A DNA stretch of 64,000 nucleotides from Ruminococcus_G sp964621905. GTDB taxonomy: Bacteria; Bacillota; Clostridia; Lachnospirales; Lachnospiraceae. This document shows positions 24,277-33,546 of the stretch, one piece after another. The position numbers and the translations under genes are program-made. Each line of letters begins with the position of its first letter. Positions within the stretch are counted from its first letter, which is position 1. The notes below the pieces were generated by a model. That model worked only from the letters and a program-made list of their open reading frames with translations. It made no database searches and had not been told where the DNA came from. The stretch covers positions 1 to 64,000 of the forward strand of contig CAZUNG010000016.1 in assembly GCA_964621905.1 (NCBI GenBank), written 5' to 3'.

Positions 24277-26652
24277 TTATTTAAATTCAACGATAGTTAC
24301 ACCGGCATCACCCTCACCGAATTCACCGAGCCGGAAAGAGGAGACGTGTTTCTGGCGTTTCAGATAGTTATGGACGCCTTTTCGAAGAGCGCCGGTTCCC
24401 TTTCCATGGACAATACGGACACTGGGGACATGTGCAAGATAGGCGTCATCCAGATATTTATCAAGTTCTGCGATGGCTTCATCCACTGTCTTGCCGAGCA
24501 GGTTGATTTCGGTACTGACACTGGCAGATTTCTGCATCTTGACTTTTCCGGAACCGGTCCGTTTCATGCCAGGGGCACGGATGACTTCTTCATCCATAAG
24601 CTTCAGGTCGGAAATATTGGTTTTAGTCCGCATGATGCCTGCCTGGACAAACAGGTTGCCTTTTGCGTCCGGCAGGGTACTGACAGTGCCTTTGAGATTA
24701 AGACTCATGATTTTGACGGTATCACCGAGATGCAGGTCGGACGGTTTCAGCGTGGAAATGTGAGAAGAGTCTGCCTGCATGGCCATTTTCTTTTCTGCTT
24801 TTTTCATTTTCTCACGCAGCTGCTGCCGTTCTTTTTCCATTTTCTGTATGGAAGGACTGTCTTTTTCAAATTTCTGAAACTGTTTGATTGTCTGATCTGC
24901 GTATTCCTTGGCCTCACGGAGCACAGCGTGTGCCTCTTCGTTGGCGTCACGGATCATCTTTTCCCTGCGCTGAGCTAATTTCTCGTTTTTTTCTTCAAGC
25001 TGTAACTTCAGCTGTGCGATTTCTTCTTTATACTTCTGGAGTTCCAGCCGTTCTTTTTCAACCGTCTTTCGGCTCTCTTCAAGACTGGAGATGACGTCCT
25101 CAAACGAAGTATCTTCCTGGCTGATCCGCTGTCTGGCATCCTGGATAATAAAATCAGGGAGCCCCAGCTTTCCGGAAATGGCAAAAGCGTTGCTCTTGCC
25201 GGGAATGCCAATCAGCAGCCGGTAAGTCGGGCGCAGTGTCTCTACGTCAAATTCGCAGCATGCATTTTCGACACCCGGAGTGGAAAGTGCGTAAACTTTC
25301 AGTTCGCTGTAATGTGTTGTAGCCATTGTGCGAATGCCTTTTTTGTGAAGATAGGACAGAATGGAGATTGCCAGCGCAGCTCCCTCCGTCGGATCCGTAC
25401 CTGCCCCGAGCTCGTCAAACAGTACCAGGGATTTTTCATCCGCGTGTTCAATAAACGAGATGACGTTCGTCATGTGTGAGGAAAACGTACTCAATGACTG
25501 TTCAATGCTCTGTTCGTCACCGATGTCTGCGTATACTTCTGTAAAGACGGAAAGCTCTGAGCGGGAAAGTGCCGGTATGTGAAGACCGGCCTGCCCCATC
25601 AGTGTCAGCAGCCCTGCAGTTTTTAAGGAAACCGTCTTACCGCCCGTATTGGGACCTGTCACGATCAGGAGATCAAAATCTTCCCCAAGACGGATATCAA
25701 TAGGTACAACTTGATGGGCATCGATCAGAGGATGCCGGCCCTGACGGATGTGGATCTTGCCTGTGGTATGAAACAGGGGCTCATTGGCATTTTGTTCCAT
25801 GGCCAGTGAGGCCCGTGCAAAAATGAAATCGAGTTCCACCATATTTTCGAGATTGTACCGCAATATTTCCTGATGTTCTGCTGTGAGTTCGCTTAAGGCT
25901 GCCAGAATGACATCTATTTCAGCAGCTTCTTTTAATTCCAGTTCCCGCAGTTCATTGTTCAGCCTGACGATTGCCATGGGCTCAACAAACAGAGTGGAAC
26001 CGCTGGAAGACTGGTCATGGATCATACCCGGAACCTGCCCTTTATATTCTGCTTTGACGGGTATGCAGTAACGCCCGTTGCGCATGGTAACGACTGCGTC
26101 CTGCAGATAGGTGCGTGCGCTGCCGTTGACGATAGCATTCAGCTGGGTATGGATTTTGTCATTTGAAAATTTCATGGAACGCCGGATTTGTTTTAAAGCC
26201 GGTGAGGCTTCATCGCTGATCTCTTCTTCAGACAGAATGCAACGTCTGATTTCTGTGGAGAGCCCAGTCAGCGGTTCCAGTGCGTCCAGCATCGAAGTCA
26301 GGGAATCAGCCGGTGTGTCAGCATGTTCCGGCCGTCCGTACGATTTGACACGGGCGCAGTTTTCAAGCAGTCCGCAGATCATGAGCAGTTCCGGGATACC
26401 CAGTGTACTTCCGATCTCCAGACGTTTTAGGGATGCACGGATGTCTTTAGCATTTCCAAAAGAGATGCTGCCCTTTTTAAACAGACGGTTCAGCGCATCG
26501 TGTGTCTGCCGCTGCAGGTGCTTGATCTCTGACAGGTCAGTCGAAGGAAGCAGTGATTCGCAACGCGCTTTTCCCATTGGCGAAGAAGCATAAGAAACCA
26601 GTTTCTGTATAATTTTATCATATTCTAACGTTTGTAATGCTTTGTTGTTCAT
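24277..26652 (-). CDS. mutS2: Endonuclease MutS2
   Basis: 791 residues, full length. MutS-type core and clamp, Walker A TGPNTGGKTVSLK near residue 330, Walker B region SLVLFDELGAGTDP, a coiled coil around 520-620, and a C-terminal Smr nuclease domain with VRIVHGKGTGALR. MutS2 acts on branched DNA and on collided ribosomes in Firmicutes. Preceded by an unusual leader (26704-26826). Confidence 0.95.
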   Translation of the reverse strand: MNNKALQTLEYDKIIQKLVSYASSPMGKARCESLLPSTDLSEIKHLQRQTHDALNRLFKKGSISFGNAKDIRASLKRLEIGSTLGIPELLMICGLLENCARVKSYGRPEHADTPADSLTSMLDALEPLTGLSTEIRRCILSEEEISDEASPALKQIRRSMKFSNDKIHTQLNAIVNGSARTYLQDAVVTMRNGRYCIPVKAEYKGQVPGMIHDQSSSGSTLFVEPMAIVRLNNELRELELKEAAEIDVILAALSELTAEHQEILRYNLENMVELDFIFARASLAMEQNANEPLFHTTGKIHIRQGRHPLIDAHQVVPIDIRLGEDFDLLIVTGPNTGGKTVSLKTAGLLTLMGQAGLHIPALSRSELSVFTEVYADIGDEQSIEQSLSTFSSHMTNVISFIEHADEKSLVLFDELGAGTDPTEGAALAISILSYLHKKGIRTMATTHYSELKVYALSTPGVENACCEFDVETLRPTYRLLIGIPGKSNAFAISGKLGLPDFIIQDARQRISQEDTSFEDVISSLEESRKTVEKERLELQKYKEEIAQLKLQLEEKNEKLAQRREKMIRDANEEAHAVLREAKEYADQTIKQFQKFEKDSPSIQKMEKERQQLREKMKKAEKKMAMQADSSHISTLKPSDLHLGDTVKIMSLNLKGTVSTLPDAKGNLFVQAGIMRTKTNISDLKLMDEEVIRAPGMKRTGSGKVKMQKSASVSTEINLLGKTVDEAIAELDKYLDDAYLAHVPSVRIVHGKGTGALRKGVHNYLKRQKHVSSFRLGEFGEGDAGVTIVEFK

Positions 26653-26703
26653 GTTGTAAATCCTTACTGTTTAGTTTTGTTGGAACCGGTCAGAAATATA
26701 AGG

Positions 26704-26826
26704 AAACGCCCTGCCTCAAACCCGGCAGAGCGTTTTTGCTGATTCATGGTTAATGCGCTCTGTAAATCAAAATTTTCCAGAGAATGCGCACTTTCTTGTA
26801 TAGTTCTGCCCTTCCCGAACATTATA
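26704..26826 (-). promoter_or_regulatory. mutS2 5' leader with extended -10 promoter and two competing hairpins
   Basis: On the reverse strand, TGG-TATAAT (26821-26826) gives a transcript with a ~160-nt leader. Hairpin A pairs 26754-26762 with 26778-26790. Hairpin B (26704-26715 with 26723-26734; one mismatch) is followed by a weak U-rich stretch. The 7-mer CAGAGCG in A's arm is perfectly complementary to CGCTCTG in B's arm, so A and B can exchange partners. This stretch (26653-27020) holds no gene. On the forward strand hairpin B has a T run and could be a terminator. Confidence 0.45.
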
Positions 26827-27020
26827 CCAGAAATACATGTAAAAAAATACTCTCATATGATAAATATTTCTGCAGGCTGCCGGCAGAATACGTCAGGAAC
26901 TAATAAGTTTGTCTTTCATTCATAAATTGTTCATATGTTTTTGATAATATAAACATAATCTAATTCGGACAAGATGGTCTGAAATCAATTGGTTTTACAG
27001 CAGACAGGAGTTTTTAAGAG

Positions 27021-28268
27021 ATGAGTGATTATAGCTTTATTAAAGAGGTTATAAAAGAAAAGCCAATTAATAAGAAAACACTCTTGGTGAAACTGGTGAT
27101 TTTACTGGTGGGAGCGATCATTTTTGGAGTTGCTGCAGCGTATGTATTTGCGAATGCACTGCCGTCATTTCAGGAAAAAGTGGAGAGCAAAAAGGATTCC
27201 AGGGTGAATATCGAAGAGGAAAATCCGCCGGAGAATACCGATACAGATTCGCAGACTGCGGAACAGACGCAGGAGGCCAAGGTTGTAGAAGTCCCGGCAG
27301 AACTTGGACTGACGGATTATAAAAAGTTTTATCAGGATATGGTGGAAATATCGCAGACAGCCTCGAAGTCCATGGTGACAGTTATCGGCATTACGGACAA
27401 TATGGACTGGTTTAATAATACTTACGAAAATCAGCGCCAGATTTCCGGACTGATCATTGCCAGAACCAGCCAGGAAATCTATATTCTGACGGAATACAGG
27501 GGCGTTGAAAAAGTTGATCGTATACAGGTGACGTTCTGTGACGATACAACCGTAGATGCGAGATTTCAGAAAACTGATCCGAATACCGGATTGACAGTTC
27601 TGAAAATTCCGCTTGCGGAAATCGATCAGACGACGCTCGAGCAGCTGATCACTGCTCCGCTTGGGAGTTCTTATTCCACGGCACAGGGAAATCCGGTAAT
27701 GGCGATGGGAAGCCCTATGGGTTACAGCGATTCAATCGCGTTCGGGGTTGTGACTTCTGTATCGAATAAGGTATCTACGCTGGATACGGAATATACGATC
27801 CTGACAACTGATATTCTGGGAAGCAAAGAGGGAAGCGGAATCCTGCTGGATCTGGAAGGAAAGATTGTCGGTGTGATCCTTCAGGGATATTCAAACGACG
27901 GCAATACCGTTACGGCGATCGGAATTTCAGAAATCAAGGCGCTTATGGAGACATTGTCAAATAACGGCGAACTTCCGTATATTGGAATCAAAGGACAGGA
28001 TGTCACGTCGGATATCTCGGAAAAGACGGGAATCCCTAAGGGTGTCTATGTCAATGAAGTGCAGACAGACTCTCCGGCAATGCTTGCCGGTATCATGAGT
28101 GGTGATGTGATCATCAAAGTAAAAAGTGGCGAAGTGGAGACCATGACGGAATATACAAAAGCTCTTGAGAAATGCAGGGCGGGAGAAGTGGTCTCAGTCA
28201 CAGCAATGCGAAAGGGTGCGGAAGGTTATGCAGAGATTGTATTTGACGTAACTGTCGGAGCATTATAA
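27021..28268 (+). CDS. Degenerate HtrA-like protease with PDZ domain (probable pseudo-protease)
   Basis: 415 residues: cytoplasmic N-terminus, membrane anchor (about 24-46), trypsin-like domain (about 110-310) and PDZ domain (about 315-415). Aligned without gaps to the intact HtrA at 51465-52724, the catalytic His position (TNNHVV) is Arg (TEYRGV), and the Asp position (NNDLAV) is Gly (NTGLTV). The GNSGG loop is one residue shorter (EGSGI). Peptide hydrolysis is therefore unlikely; a binding or scaffold role through PDZ is possible. Transcribed with the YhaM-like gene downstream. Confidence 0.85.
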   Translation: MSDYSFIKEVIKEKPINKKTLLVKLVILLVGAIIFGVAAAYVFANALPSFQEKVESKKDSRVNIEEENPPENTDTDSQTAEQTQEAKVVEVPAELGLTDYKKFYQDMVEISQTASKSMVTVIGITDNMDWFNNTYENQRQISGLIIARTSQEIYILTEYRGVEKVDRIQVTFCDDTTVDARFQKTDPNTGLTVLKIPLAEIDQTTLEQLITAPLGSSYSTAQGNPVMAMGSPMGYSDSIAFGVVTSVSNKVSTLDTEYTILTTDILGSKEGSGILLDLEGKIVGVILQGYSNDGNTVTAIGISEIKALMETLSNNGELPYIGIKGQDVTSDISEKTGIPKGVYVNEVQTDSPAMLAGIMSGDVIIKVKSGEVETMTEYTKALEKCRAGEVVSVTAMRKGAEGYAEIVFDVTVGAL

Positions 28269-28351
28269 AATAGAACAGTGTGAAAGTAAAAAGTCTGGTT
28301 TTTCTGTCATACAGAAGAACCATTCTTTTATTAGAAAGGTTGGATAACAGT

Positions 28352-29296
28352 ATGAAATATATCAAAGAATTTCGTGAGGGAGACAGAATCGCCGGAATCT
28401 ATCTCTGTAAACAAAAACAGTCGGCGGTGACAAAAAACGGAAAAGCTTATGAAAATGTGATCCTGCAGGACAAGACGGGAACAGTGGATGCAAAAATTTG
28501 GGATCCTAATTCACAGGGCATCGATGATTTTGAAGCGCTGGACTATATTGATCTTATGGGGGATGTGACGAGCTTCGCCGGTGCGCTGCAGGTGAGCATC
28601 AAACGGACGCGCAAAGCAGATGAGGGTTCCTATGACCCGGGGGATTATCTGCCGGTCAGCCAAAAAGACAGGGAGTCGATGTACCAGGAAGTACTGGCGA
28701 TCGTACATTCCGTGAAAAATCCATGGCTGTCCGCGTTGCTAAAAATCTATTTTGAGCAGAATGATGAGTTTATCAAGGCATTTAAATTCAGTTCAGCGGC
28801 CAAAAGCGTACATCACGGTTTTGTGGGCGGTCTGCTGGAACATACGCTGAGTGTCGCAGGTCTGTGTGAGTATTATGTGAAAATGTATCCGTATCTGAAC
28901 CGTGATCTTCTGATCACTTCCGCACTGTGCCATGACATCGGAAAGACCAAAGAGTTGTCGGTATTTCCGGTCAATGACTATACGGATGACGGCCAACTGC
29001 TCGGCCATATTATGATCGGTGCAGAAATGCTGCACGACGCGATCCGAACGATCGAGGGATTTCCGGTGAAGCTGGAGACGGAGCTGAAGCACTGTATCCT
29101 GGCACATCACGGAGAACTGGAATACGGTTCTCCTAAGAAACCGGCACTCGCTGAAGCGGTAGCGCTGAATCTGGCTGACAATACAGATGCAAGGCTGGAA
29201 ACACTCAGAGAAGTCTTTGATTCTGCGGGGGATAATGCAGACTGGCTGGGATATAACCGTCTGTTTGAATCCAATATCCGAAGAACAATAGGCTGA
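28352..29296 (+). CDS. YhaM-like 3'-5' exoribonuclease (OB fold + HD domain)
   Basis: 314 residues. An N-terminal OB-fold nucleic-acid-binding domain (GKAYENVILQDKTGTVDAKIWD) precedes an HD phosphohydrolase domain: H in GGLLEHTLSV, HD in SALCHDIGKT, and ILAHHG. This matches YhaM/Cbf1-type nucleases. The start at 28352 gives the family N-terminus (MKYIKEFREGD); the longer frame from 28280 has no ribosome site. It is 17 bp upstream of the methyltransferase gene. Confidence 0.88.
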   Translation: MKYIKEFREGDRIAGIYLCKQKQSAVTKNGKAYENVILQDKTGTVDAKIWDPNSQGIDDFEALDYIDLMGDVTSFAGALQVSIKRTRKADEGSYDPGDYLPVSQKDRESMYQEVLAIVHSVKNPWLSALLKIYFEQNDEFIKAFKFSSAAKSVHHGFVGGLLEHTLSVAGLCEYYVKMYPYLNRDLLITSALCHDIGKTKELSVFPVNDYTDDGQLLGHIMIGAEMLHDAIRTIEGFPVKLETELKHCILAHHGELEYGSPKKPALAEAVALNLADNTDARLETLREVFDSAGDNADWLGYNRLFESNIRRTIG

Positions 29297-29313
29297 TAAA
29301 GCGGAGTAACAGT

Positions 29314-30681
29314 ATGAAATTGAAAAAGAATGACATTGTGCAGACGACAATTGAAGATATGGGACATAATGGTGAGGGAATTGGCAAAATTGACGGGTAC
29401 CCGCTTTTTATTAAGGATGCTGTGATCGGCGATGAAATCGAGGCGATCGTGACCAAAGTGGGGAAAAGTTATGGATACGGACGGGTTAAGGAGATACGGA
29501 AGCCATCTTTGCACCGTGTTGAACCATTATGCCCGTATGCCGGACCGTGCGGCGGCTGTCAGATTCAGGCACTTGAGTATTCCAGACAGCTGGAATATAA
29601 AGAGAACACTATCGGCAATCATTTAAAACGAATCGGAGGTTTTGAAAATCCTCCGATGGAACCGATCATCGGCATGGAACAGCCATATTACTACCGGAAT
29701 AAAGCGCAGTTTCCGGTTGGAAAAGACAAGGATGGCCGTATCATCACCGGTTTTTATGCAGGCCGGACGCACCGCATCATCGACAACCGGAGATGTTATC
29801 TGGGACTGCCTGTAAATGAAGACATTCTGAACCATGTAATTTCCTACATGGAAGAGTGCGGCGTGGAGCCGTACAACGAGGAGACAGGTGCGGGAATCGT
29901 GCGCCATGTGCTGATTCGCTGCGGATTTTACAGCCGGGAAATTATGGTTTGTCTGGTTGTCAATGCAAAATCCCTGCCGGCGAGTGAGAAACTGGTGGAG
30001 CGCCTGAAGAACGTTTCTGGCATGGCAAGTATTACGATCTCTGTCAACCGAAAGAAGACTAACGTCATCATGGGGGAGGATATCAGGCTGCTCTGGGGCA
30101 AGCCATATATCACGGACAGCATTGGCACTATTCAATATCAGATATCACCGCTCTCGTTCTATCAGGTCAATCCGGTACAGACCAGGAAACTGTATGAGCT
30201 TGTGCTGGAGTATGCAGGCCTGACCGGGAAAGAGACGGTATGGGATCTCTACTGTGGCATCGGCACTATTTCACTGTTTTTGGCCAGAGCTGCAGGCCGT
30301 GTGTGCGGTGTTGAAATCATACCACAGGCCATTGAGGACGCAAAACAAAATGCTGCCCTGAATGACATTGATAATGCAAAGTTTTTTGTCGGGAAGGCAG
30401 AGGACGTGCTGCCTCAAAAGTATCGGGACGAACAGATCAATGCGGATGTGATTGTCGTGGACCCGCCGCGCAAGGGCTGCGATGAGAAGCTGCTTGAGAC
30501 CATGGTGCAGATGCAGCCGAAGCGGATCGTGTATGTGAGCTGTGATTCTGCGACACTGGCGCGGGATCTAAAGTATCTTTGCGCGAATGGGTACGAGCTG
30601 ATGAGGGTCAGAGGAGTTGATCAGTTTTGTCAGACGGTGCACGTTGAGACGGTAGTATTGATGTCAAGAGTTGAAAAGTAG
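29314..30681 (+). CDS. RlmD/RumA-family 23S rRNA (uracil-C5)-methyltransferase
   Basis: 455 residues. N-terminal TRAM domain (about 1-60), then a [4Fe-4S] cysteine cluster (CPYAGPCGGCQ, later NRRCYL), and a SAM domain with WDLYCGIGTISLFLA, DPPRKGCDE and catalytic cysteine in VYVSCDSATLARDL. The last ~12 codons overlap a 23-bp sequence repeated at 33303, consistent with insertion of a mobile element at the 3' end that leaves the gene intact. Confidence 0.92.
   Translation: MKLKKNDIVQTTIEDMGHNGEGIGKIDGYPLFIKDAVIGDEIEAIVTKVGKSYGYGRVKEIRKPSLHRVEPLCPYAGPCGGCQIQALEYSRQLEYKENTIGNHLKRIGGFENPPMEPIIGMEQPYYYRNKAQFPVGKDKDGRIITGFYAGRTHRIIDNRRCYLGLPVNEDILNHVISYMEECGVEPYNEETGAGIVRHVLIRCGFYSREIMVCLVVNAKSLPASEKLVERLKNVSGMASITISVNRKKTNVIMGEDIRLLWGKPYITDSIGTIQYQISPLSFYQVNPVQTRKLYELVLEYAGLTGKETVWDLYCGIGTISLFLARAAGRVCGVEIIPQAIEDAKQNAALNDIDNAKFFVGKAEDVLPQKYRDEQINADVIVVDPPRKGCDEKLLETMVQMQPKRIVYVSCDSATLARDLKYLCANGYELMRVRGVDQFCQTVHVETVVLMSRVEK
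30646..30668. repeat. Left attachment-site repeat (23 bp) in the rlmD-like gene
   Basis: GAGACGGTAGTATTGATGTC plus AAG, identical to 33303-33325 and in the same orientation. Beyond the core the match continues imperfectly (GTtGA/GTcGA). It spans the codons for ETVVLMS near the gene's 3' end. Confidence 0.75.
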
Positions 30682-30797
30682 GTATGTGAAAAAGGCTTGA
30701 TATATAGGCTTTTCGAGATTTTGGAGAAAAAATCCGCTTGCATTGAAATCGTGTTTTTATGCTTCGTGGGAACATGTCAAAATAGGCTCAAACCCTT

Positions 30798-30888
30798 GCG
30801 AGTGGTCGATTTAGATGTCAATGGTTGACGAGTGGTCAGGATAGATGTTTTCGGTTTTTTGGGCTTGGCGAGTGGTCAATATAGATGT
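30798..30888. repeat. Three tandem CGAGTGGTC-N4-TAGATGT repeats (IS-end-like)
   Basis: CGAGTGGTC followed four bases later by TAGATGT occurs three times (TAGATGT at 30812, 30842, 30882; steps 30 and 40 bp). Such multiple short repeats resemble ends of IS21-family elements. No transposase is near. The surrounding gene-free stretch (30682-31012) holds nothing else I can name. Confidence 0.5.
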
Positions 30889-31012
30889 TTTTTGTTTTTG
30901 TCAGGGTTGTGTGGTTGATATTGATTTTCGGGTTGATATGATAATAAAAATGAAAAAATAGGCTAACCAACATCAGGACAAAGTGATATAATGATAGATA
31001 GTCGAAGGTCGA

Positions 31013-31423
31013 TTATTGTCCTGTGGACCATTGAATATCAAAGTCGTTGTTGGCTTGAGTATCTGTATTTGATGGTATGACGGATATAAGCATCCAGTCT
31101 TCTGGGTTGAAGCGTGGATTGTTTTCGTATAACCGCTGCATGGTGAGGCTGATAAGTAAAACAACAATAGTATATAATTCCTGATCAGTTGATAAAGTTT
31201 GTTTCGTATGATAGGTGACAACCGTATCATATGTTAATTCCTGGAGGACTTGTTTTTCTTCCTGTTCATCAAAGGTATCCAGGCATATATCGACGGAAGG
31301 CTCATCGGGATTGCTCGACGATCTCTTGATATATGTGGACAATTGCCTTTTGAGTGTAGTTTTAATTTTGCTACTGCCTCGGTAATAAATTGATATATGC
31401 AAGACCGGTCTGTTGCTATTCAT
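31013..31423 (-). CDS. Hypothetical protein, element cargo
   Basis: 136 residues, not recognised. Hydrophilic, with a basic N-terminal third (KTTLKRQLSTYIKRSS) and acidic middle, a possible amphipathic helix in IVVLLISLTMQRL and a polar C-terminus. A good AGGAGGT precedes the ATG, supporting translation. It lies inside the att-bounded segment, opposite in direction to the membrane-protein and recombinase genes. Confidence 0.55.
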   Translation of the reverse strand: MNSNRPVLHISIYYRGSSKIKTTLKRQLSTYIKRSSSNPDEPSVDICLDTFDEQEEKQVLQELTYDTVVTYHTKQTLSTDQELYTIVVLLISLTMQRLYENNPRFNPEDWMLISVIPSNTDTQANNDFDIQWSTGQ

Positions 31424-31590
31424 AGCGATACCTCCTTTGGTAGTATCACATATTAGCTCTACAAACCAGTAATATCAAGTTATAAAAGGAGCAATTTGCG
31501 AAGTGCGATATGGCTGAAAATTTTATAGAATTGTTATTTGCAGTAAATATAGCGCTTATTATTAAACATAGTGAATAAGGAGGAGCCATC

Positions 31591-32229
31591 ATGAGTATTG
31601 AGAAAAAATCGAAATTTATAACCGTTCTATACTCCGGAATAGCCGGAACTGTTTCTTACTTAATCGGTGGGCTACTTGCTACTATTTTGATTTTGCTCAC
31701 TGATCAATACTTACTAGCCATACCTCTTTCCGGGCTGTTGGGAGGATTGTTACTGGCCGTGTTTATCAGAAAATGGAATCAAATTGGTCGATTTACACTC
31801 GCAGGAATAATTTCTGTTTCAGTCGGTTTTTTAGGAACTTTTATTATATGTGAAGGAATATTTTCACTGATTGGGATGTTTACGGATGTTTTTTCGGGGC
31901 GGCTTGAAAATGTAATATCTATAAGTCTGATGGGCGTTGTTTTTGGTATTATTTTTAGCCTGATTATCTATGGAAAAAAAGCACTTCTGTTGTTTGCTGT
32001 TGTATGCGGAATCGTTGAAATTCCGTGCATATTTTTGGCGGATAAAGTGTATTCCATAGAACCACTGAATAATCTGATAACCAAATATGGATTAGTGGAT
32101 GTCAACTTGCTATTTATTGTATTAGGATTTGGAATAGGTGCTGGAGTCAGTATCGGATTAATAAAGATATCAGGGAAAGATGAGATCAGATCACAGTCAT
32201 CGGATAGCTCGACTAATGAAGAAATGTAG
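31591..32229 (+). CDS. Hypothetical polytopic membrane protein, element cargo
   Basis: 212 residues with about six hydrophobic segments rich in Gly and Ile (GIAGTVSYLIGGLLATILILL at the N-terminus) and a short charged C-terminal tail (KDEIRSQSSDSSTNEEM). AAGGAGGAG ribosome site. 26 bp before the recombinase start, so probably co-transcribed. Family not recognised; general MFS or ABC permease motifs are absent. Confidence 0.6.
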   Translation: MSIEKKSKFITVLYSGIAGTVSYLIGGLLATILILLTDQYLLAIPLSGLLGGLLLAVFIRKWNQIGRFTLAGIISVSVGFLGTFIICEGIFSLIGMFTDVFSGRLENVISISLMGVVFGIIFSLIIYGKKALLLFAVVCGIVEIPCIFLADKVYSIEPLNNLITKYGLVDVNLLFIVLGFGIGAGVSIGLIKISGKDEIRSQSSDSSTNEEM

Positions 32230-32255
32230 TAGGCATGGAAAATGGAGGTTTTATC

Positions 32256-33179
32256 GTGTCTGATAATAAAACAATTCACTATATACCACCATTACCTCCA
32301 AAGCGGGAAAAGCGCGTTGGAATTTACTGCCGTGTAAGCACAAACAGTGCTGATCAGTTGAAAAGTCTGACCGCACAGGTATCAGCTCTGACAAGATTAA
32401 CGGCAGCAAATCCTAAATGGTTGTTAGTGGATGTTTATATCGATATTGCATCAAGTAAAACCGGTTCATCCCGCAAAGAATTCACCCGAATGCTGAAGGA
32501 TTGTCAATCACATGATTTAGAAATTATCCTTACCAAGAGTATCAGCAGGTTTGGTCGAGATACGGTAGAAATTCTTGATGCGTTGAATCAATTGAAACTA
32601 CTCGGCGTTCGAGTCATTTTTGAACAGGAAGTACTTGATACAGCGGATACTGATAGTGAATTGATGATATCCATACTTGAGTCGATTGCCCAGGCAGAGA
32701 ATGAATCACGCAGTGAGAACATTAAATGGGGTATCAAACAACGTGCGGCACAAGGCACATCAAAACTGTATAACAGAAAATGCTACGGGTATGTCAACGA
32801 TAGTGATGGCAGCCTGATGATTAAAGACGAAGAGGCAAAAAATGTAAGAATGATTTACGGCATGTATCTTCGTGGCAAGAGCGTGATAGGAATTATATCT
32901 GAATTGGAGAAAATGAGCATCAAGTCTCCAACCGGAAAAGGGAAATGGTGTAAACGAACAATTGATGTAATGCTCAGTAATGAAAAGTACATTGGAAATG
33001 TCCGGCTCTTGGATGACGGCAAACATGATTTATACTATCTGTCAGAGGAGAATAATCCGGCGATTATATCCAAGGAAACATATCAAGCGGTGCAGATTGA
33101 AAAACAGCATCGTAGCAATGTTGCAAAGGCCGAAAATGGTAGCAAGAGAAAAAACAAAAAATACAGTTCAAAGAAGTGA
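32256..33179 (+). CDS. Serine recombinase, short (C-terminus missing)
   Basis: 307 residues. Resolvase catalytic domain (YCRVSTNSADQLKSL with the nucleophilic serine; SISRFGRDTVE), then the recombinase DNA-binding domain (GYVND...KWCKRTIDVMLSNEKYIG). It stops at KKYSSKK, just where large serine integrases normally enter the zinc ribbon and coiled coil, so it is probably truncated, though short functional forms exist. GTG 32256 after GGAGG is preferred over ATG 32235. Likely the element's own recombinase. Confidence 0.85.
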   Translation: MSDNKTIHYIPPLPPKREKRVGIYCRVSTNSADQLKSLTAQVSALTRLTAANPKWLLVDVYIDIASSKTGSSRKEFTRMLKDCQSHDLEIILTKSISRFGRDTVEILDALNQLKLLGVRVIFEQEVLDTADTDSELMISILESIAQAENESRSENIKWGIKQRAAQGTSKLYNRKCYGYVNDSDGSLMIKDEEAKNVRMIYGMYLRGKSVIGIISELEKMSIKSPTGKGKWCKRTIDVMLSNEKYIGNVRLLDDGKHDLYYLSEENNPAIISKETYQAVQIEKQHRSNVAKAENGSKRKNKKYSSKK

Positions 33180-33234
33180 AATATGAAAATAGCCTAATCG
33201 AGATTAATAAGTTGAGAAATCAGTATTGACATCA

Positions 33235-33267
33235 AACCCGCTAAAATACAGTGTTTTAGCGGGTTTT
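33235..33267 (+). terminator. Terminator after the recombinase gene
   Basis: AACCCGCTAAAA pairs with TTTTAGCGGGTT over a 7-nt loop, followed by TT. Confidence 0.7.
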
Positions 33268-33302
33268 AGAAAAAACGAGAACGGTCCTCCAAAATTCATG
33301 TG

Positions 33303-33325
33303 GAGACGGTAGTATTGATGTCAAG
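33303..33325. repeat. Right attachment-site repeat (23 bp)
   Basis: A second copy of the 23-bp sequence at 30646. It is followed by codons for SRVEGK and a stop, i.e. an orphan 3' end of an rlmD-like gene, as expected at the far junction of an element inserted into that gene's end. Confidence 0.75.
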
Positions 33326-33479
33326 GGTCGAGGGCAAATAGCCCTGAAAATCCCTGATTTCAAGCCATTCTTGGAATTTGACATCCAGATTGATAACTGA
33401 AACTTATCACTCCACGGGAACTTATCGACCGCAATGGTTTAGAGTCGATTTTTATGATTTTCACATAGTTTAGGCTGTG

Positions 33480-33546
33480 GATTAGATGTCAGGTTTTGAG
33501 TTAGTGGATTAGATGTTTTTTGCCGCTGAGTGAGCGGATTAGATGT
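33480..33546. repeat. Three tandem GGATTAGATGT repeats (IS-end-like)
   Basis: (G/C)GGATTAGATGT occurs at 33483, 33510 and 33540 (coordinate of TAGATGT), steps 27 and 30 bp, same orientation as the cluster at 30798. They lie directly upstream of the 33569 gene. No transposase nearby. The rest of 33326-33568 holds no gene. Confidence 0.45.

Noticed and set aside
24211..24978. Forward 255-residue frame opposite mutS2
   Set aside because: Antisense shadow of the Smr-domain end of mutS2 and of the response regulator start.
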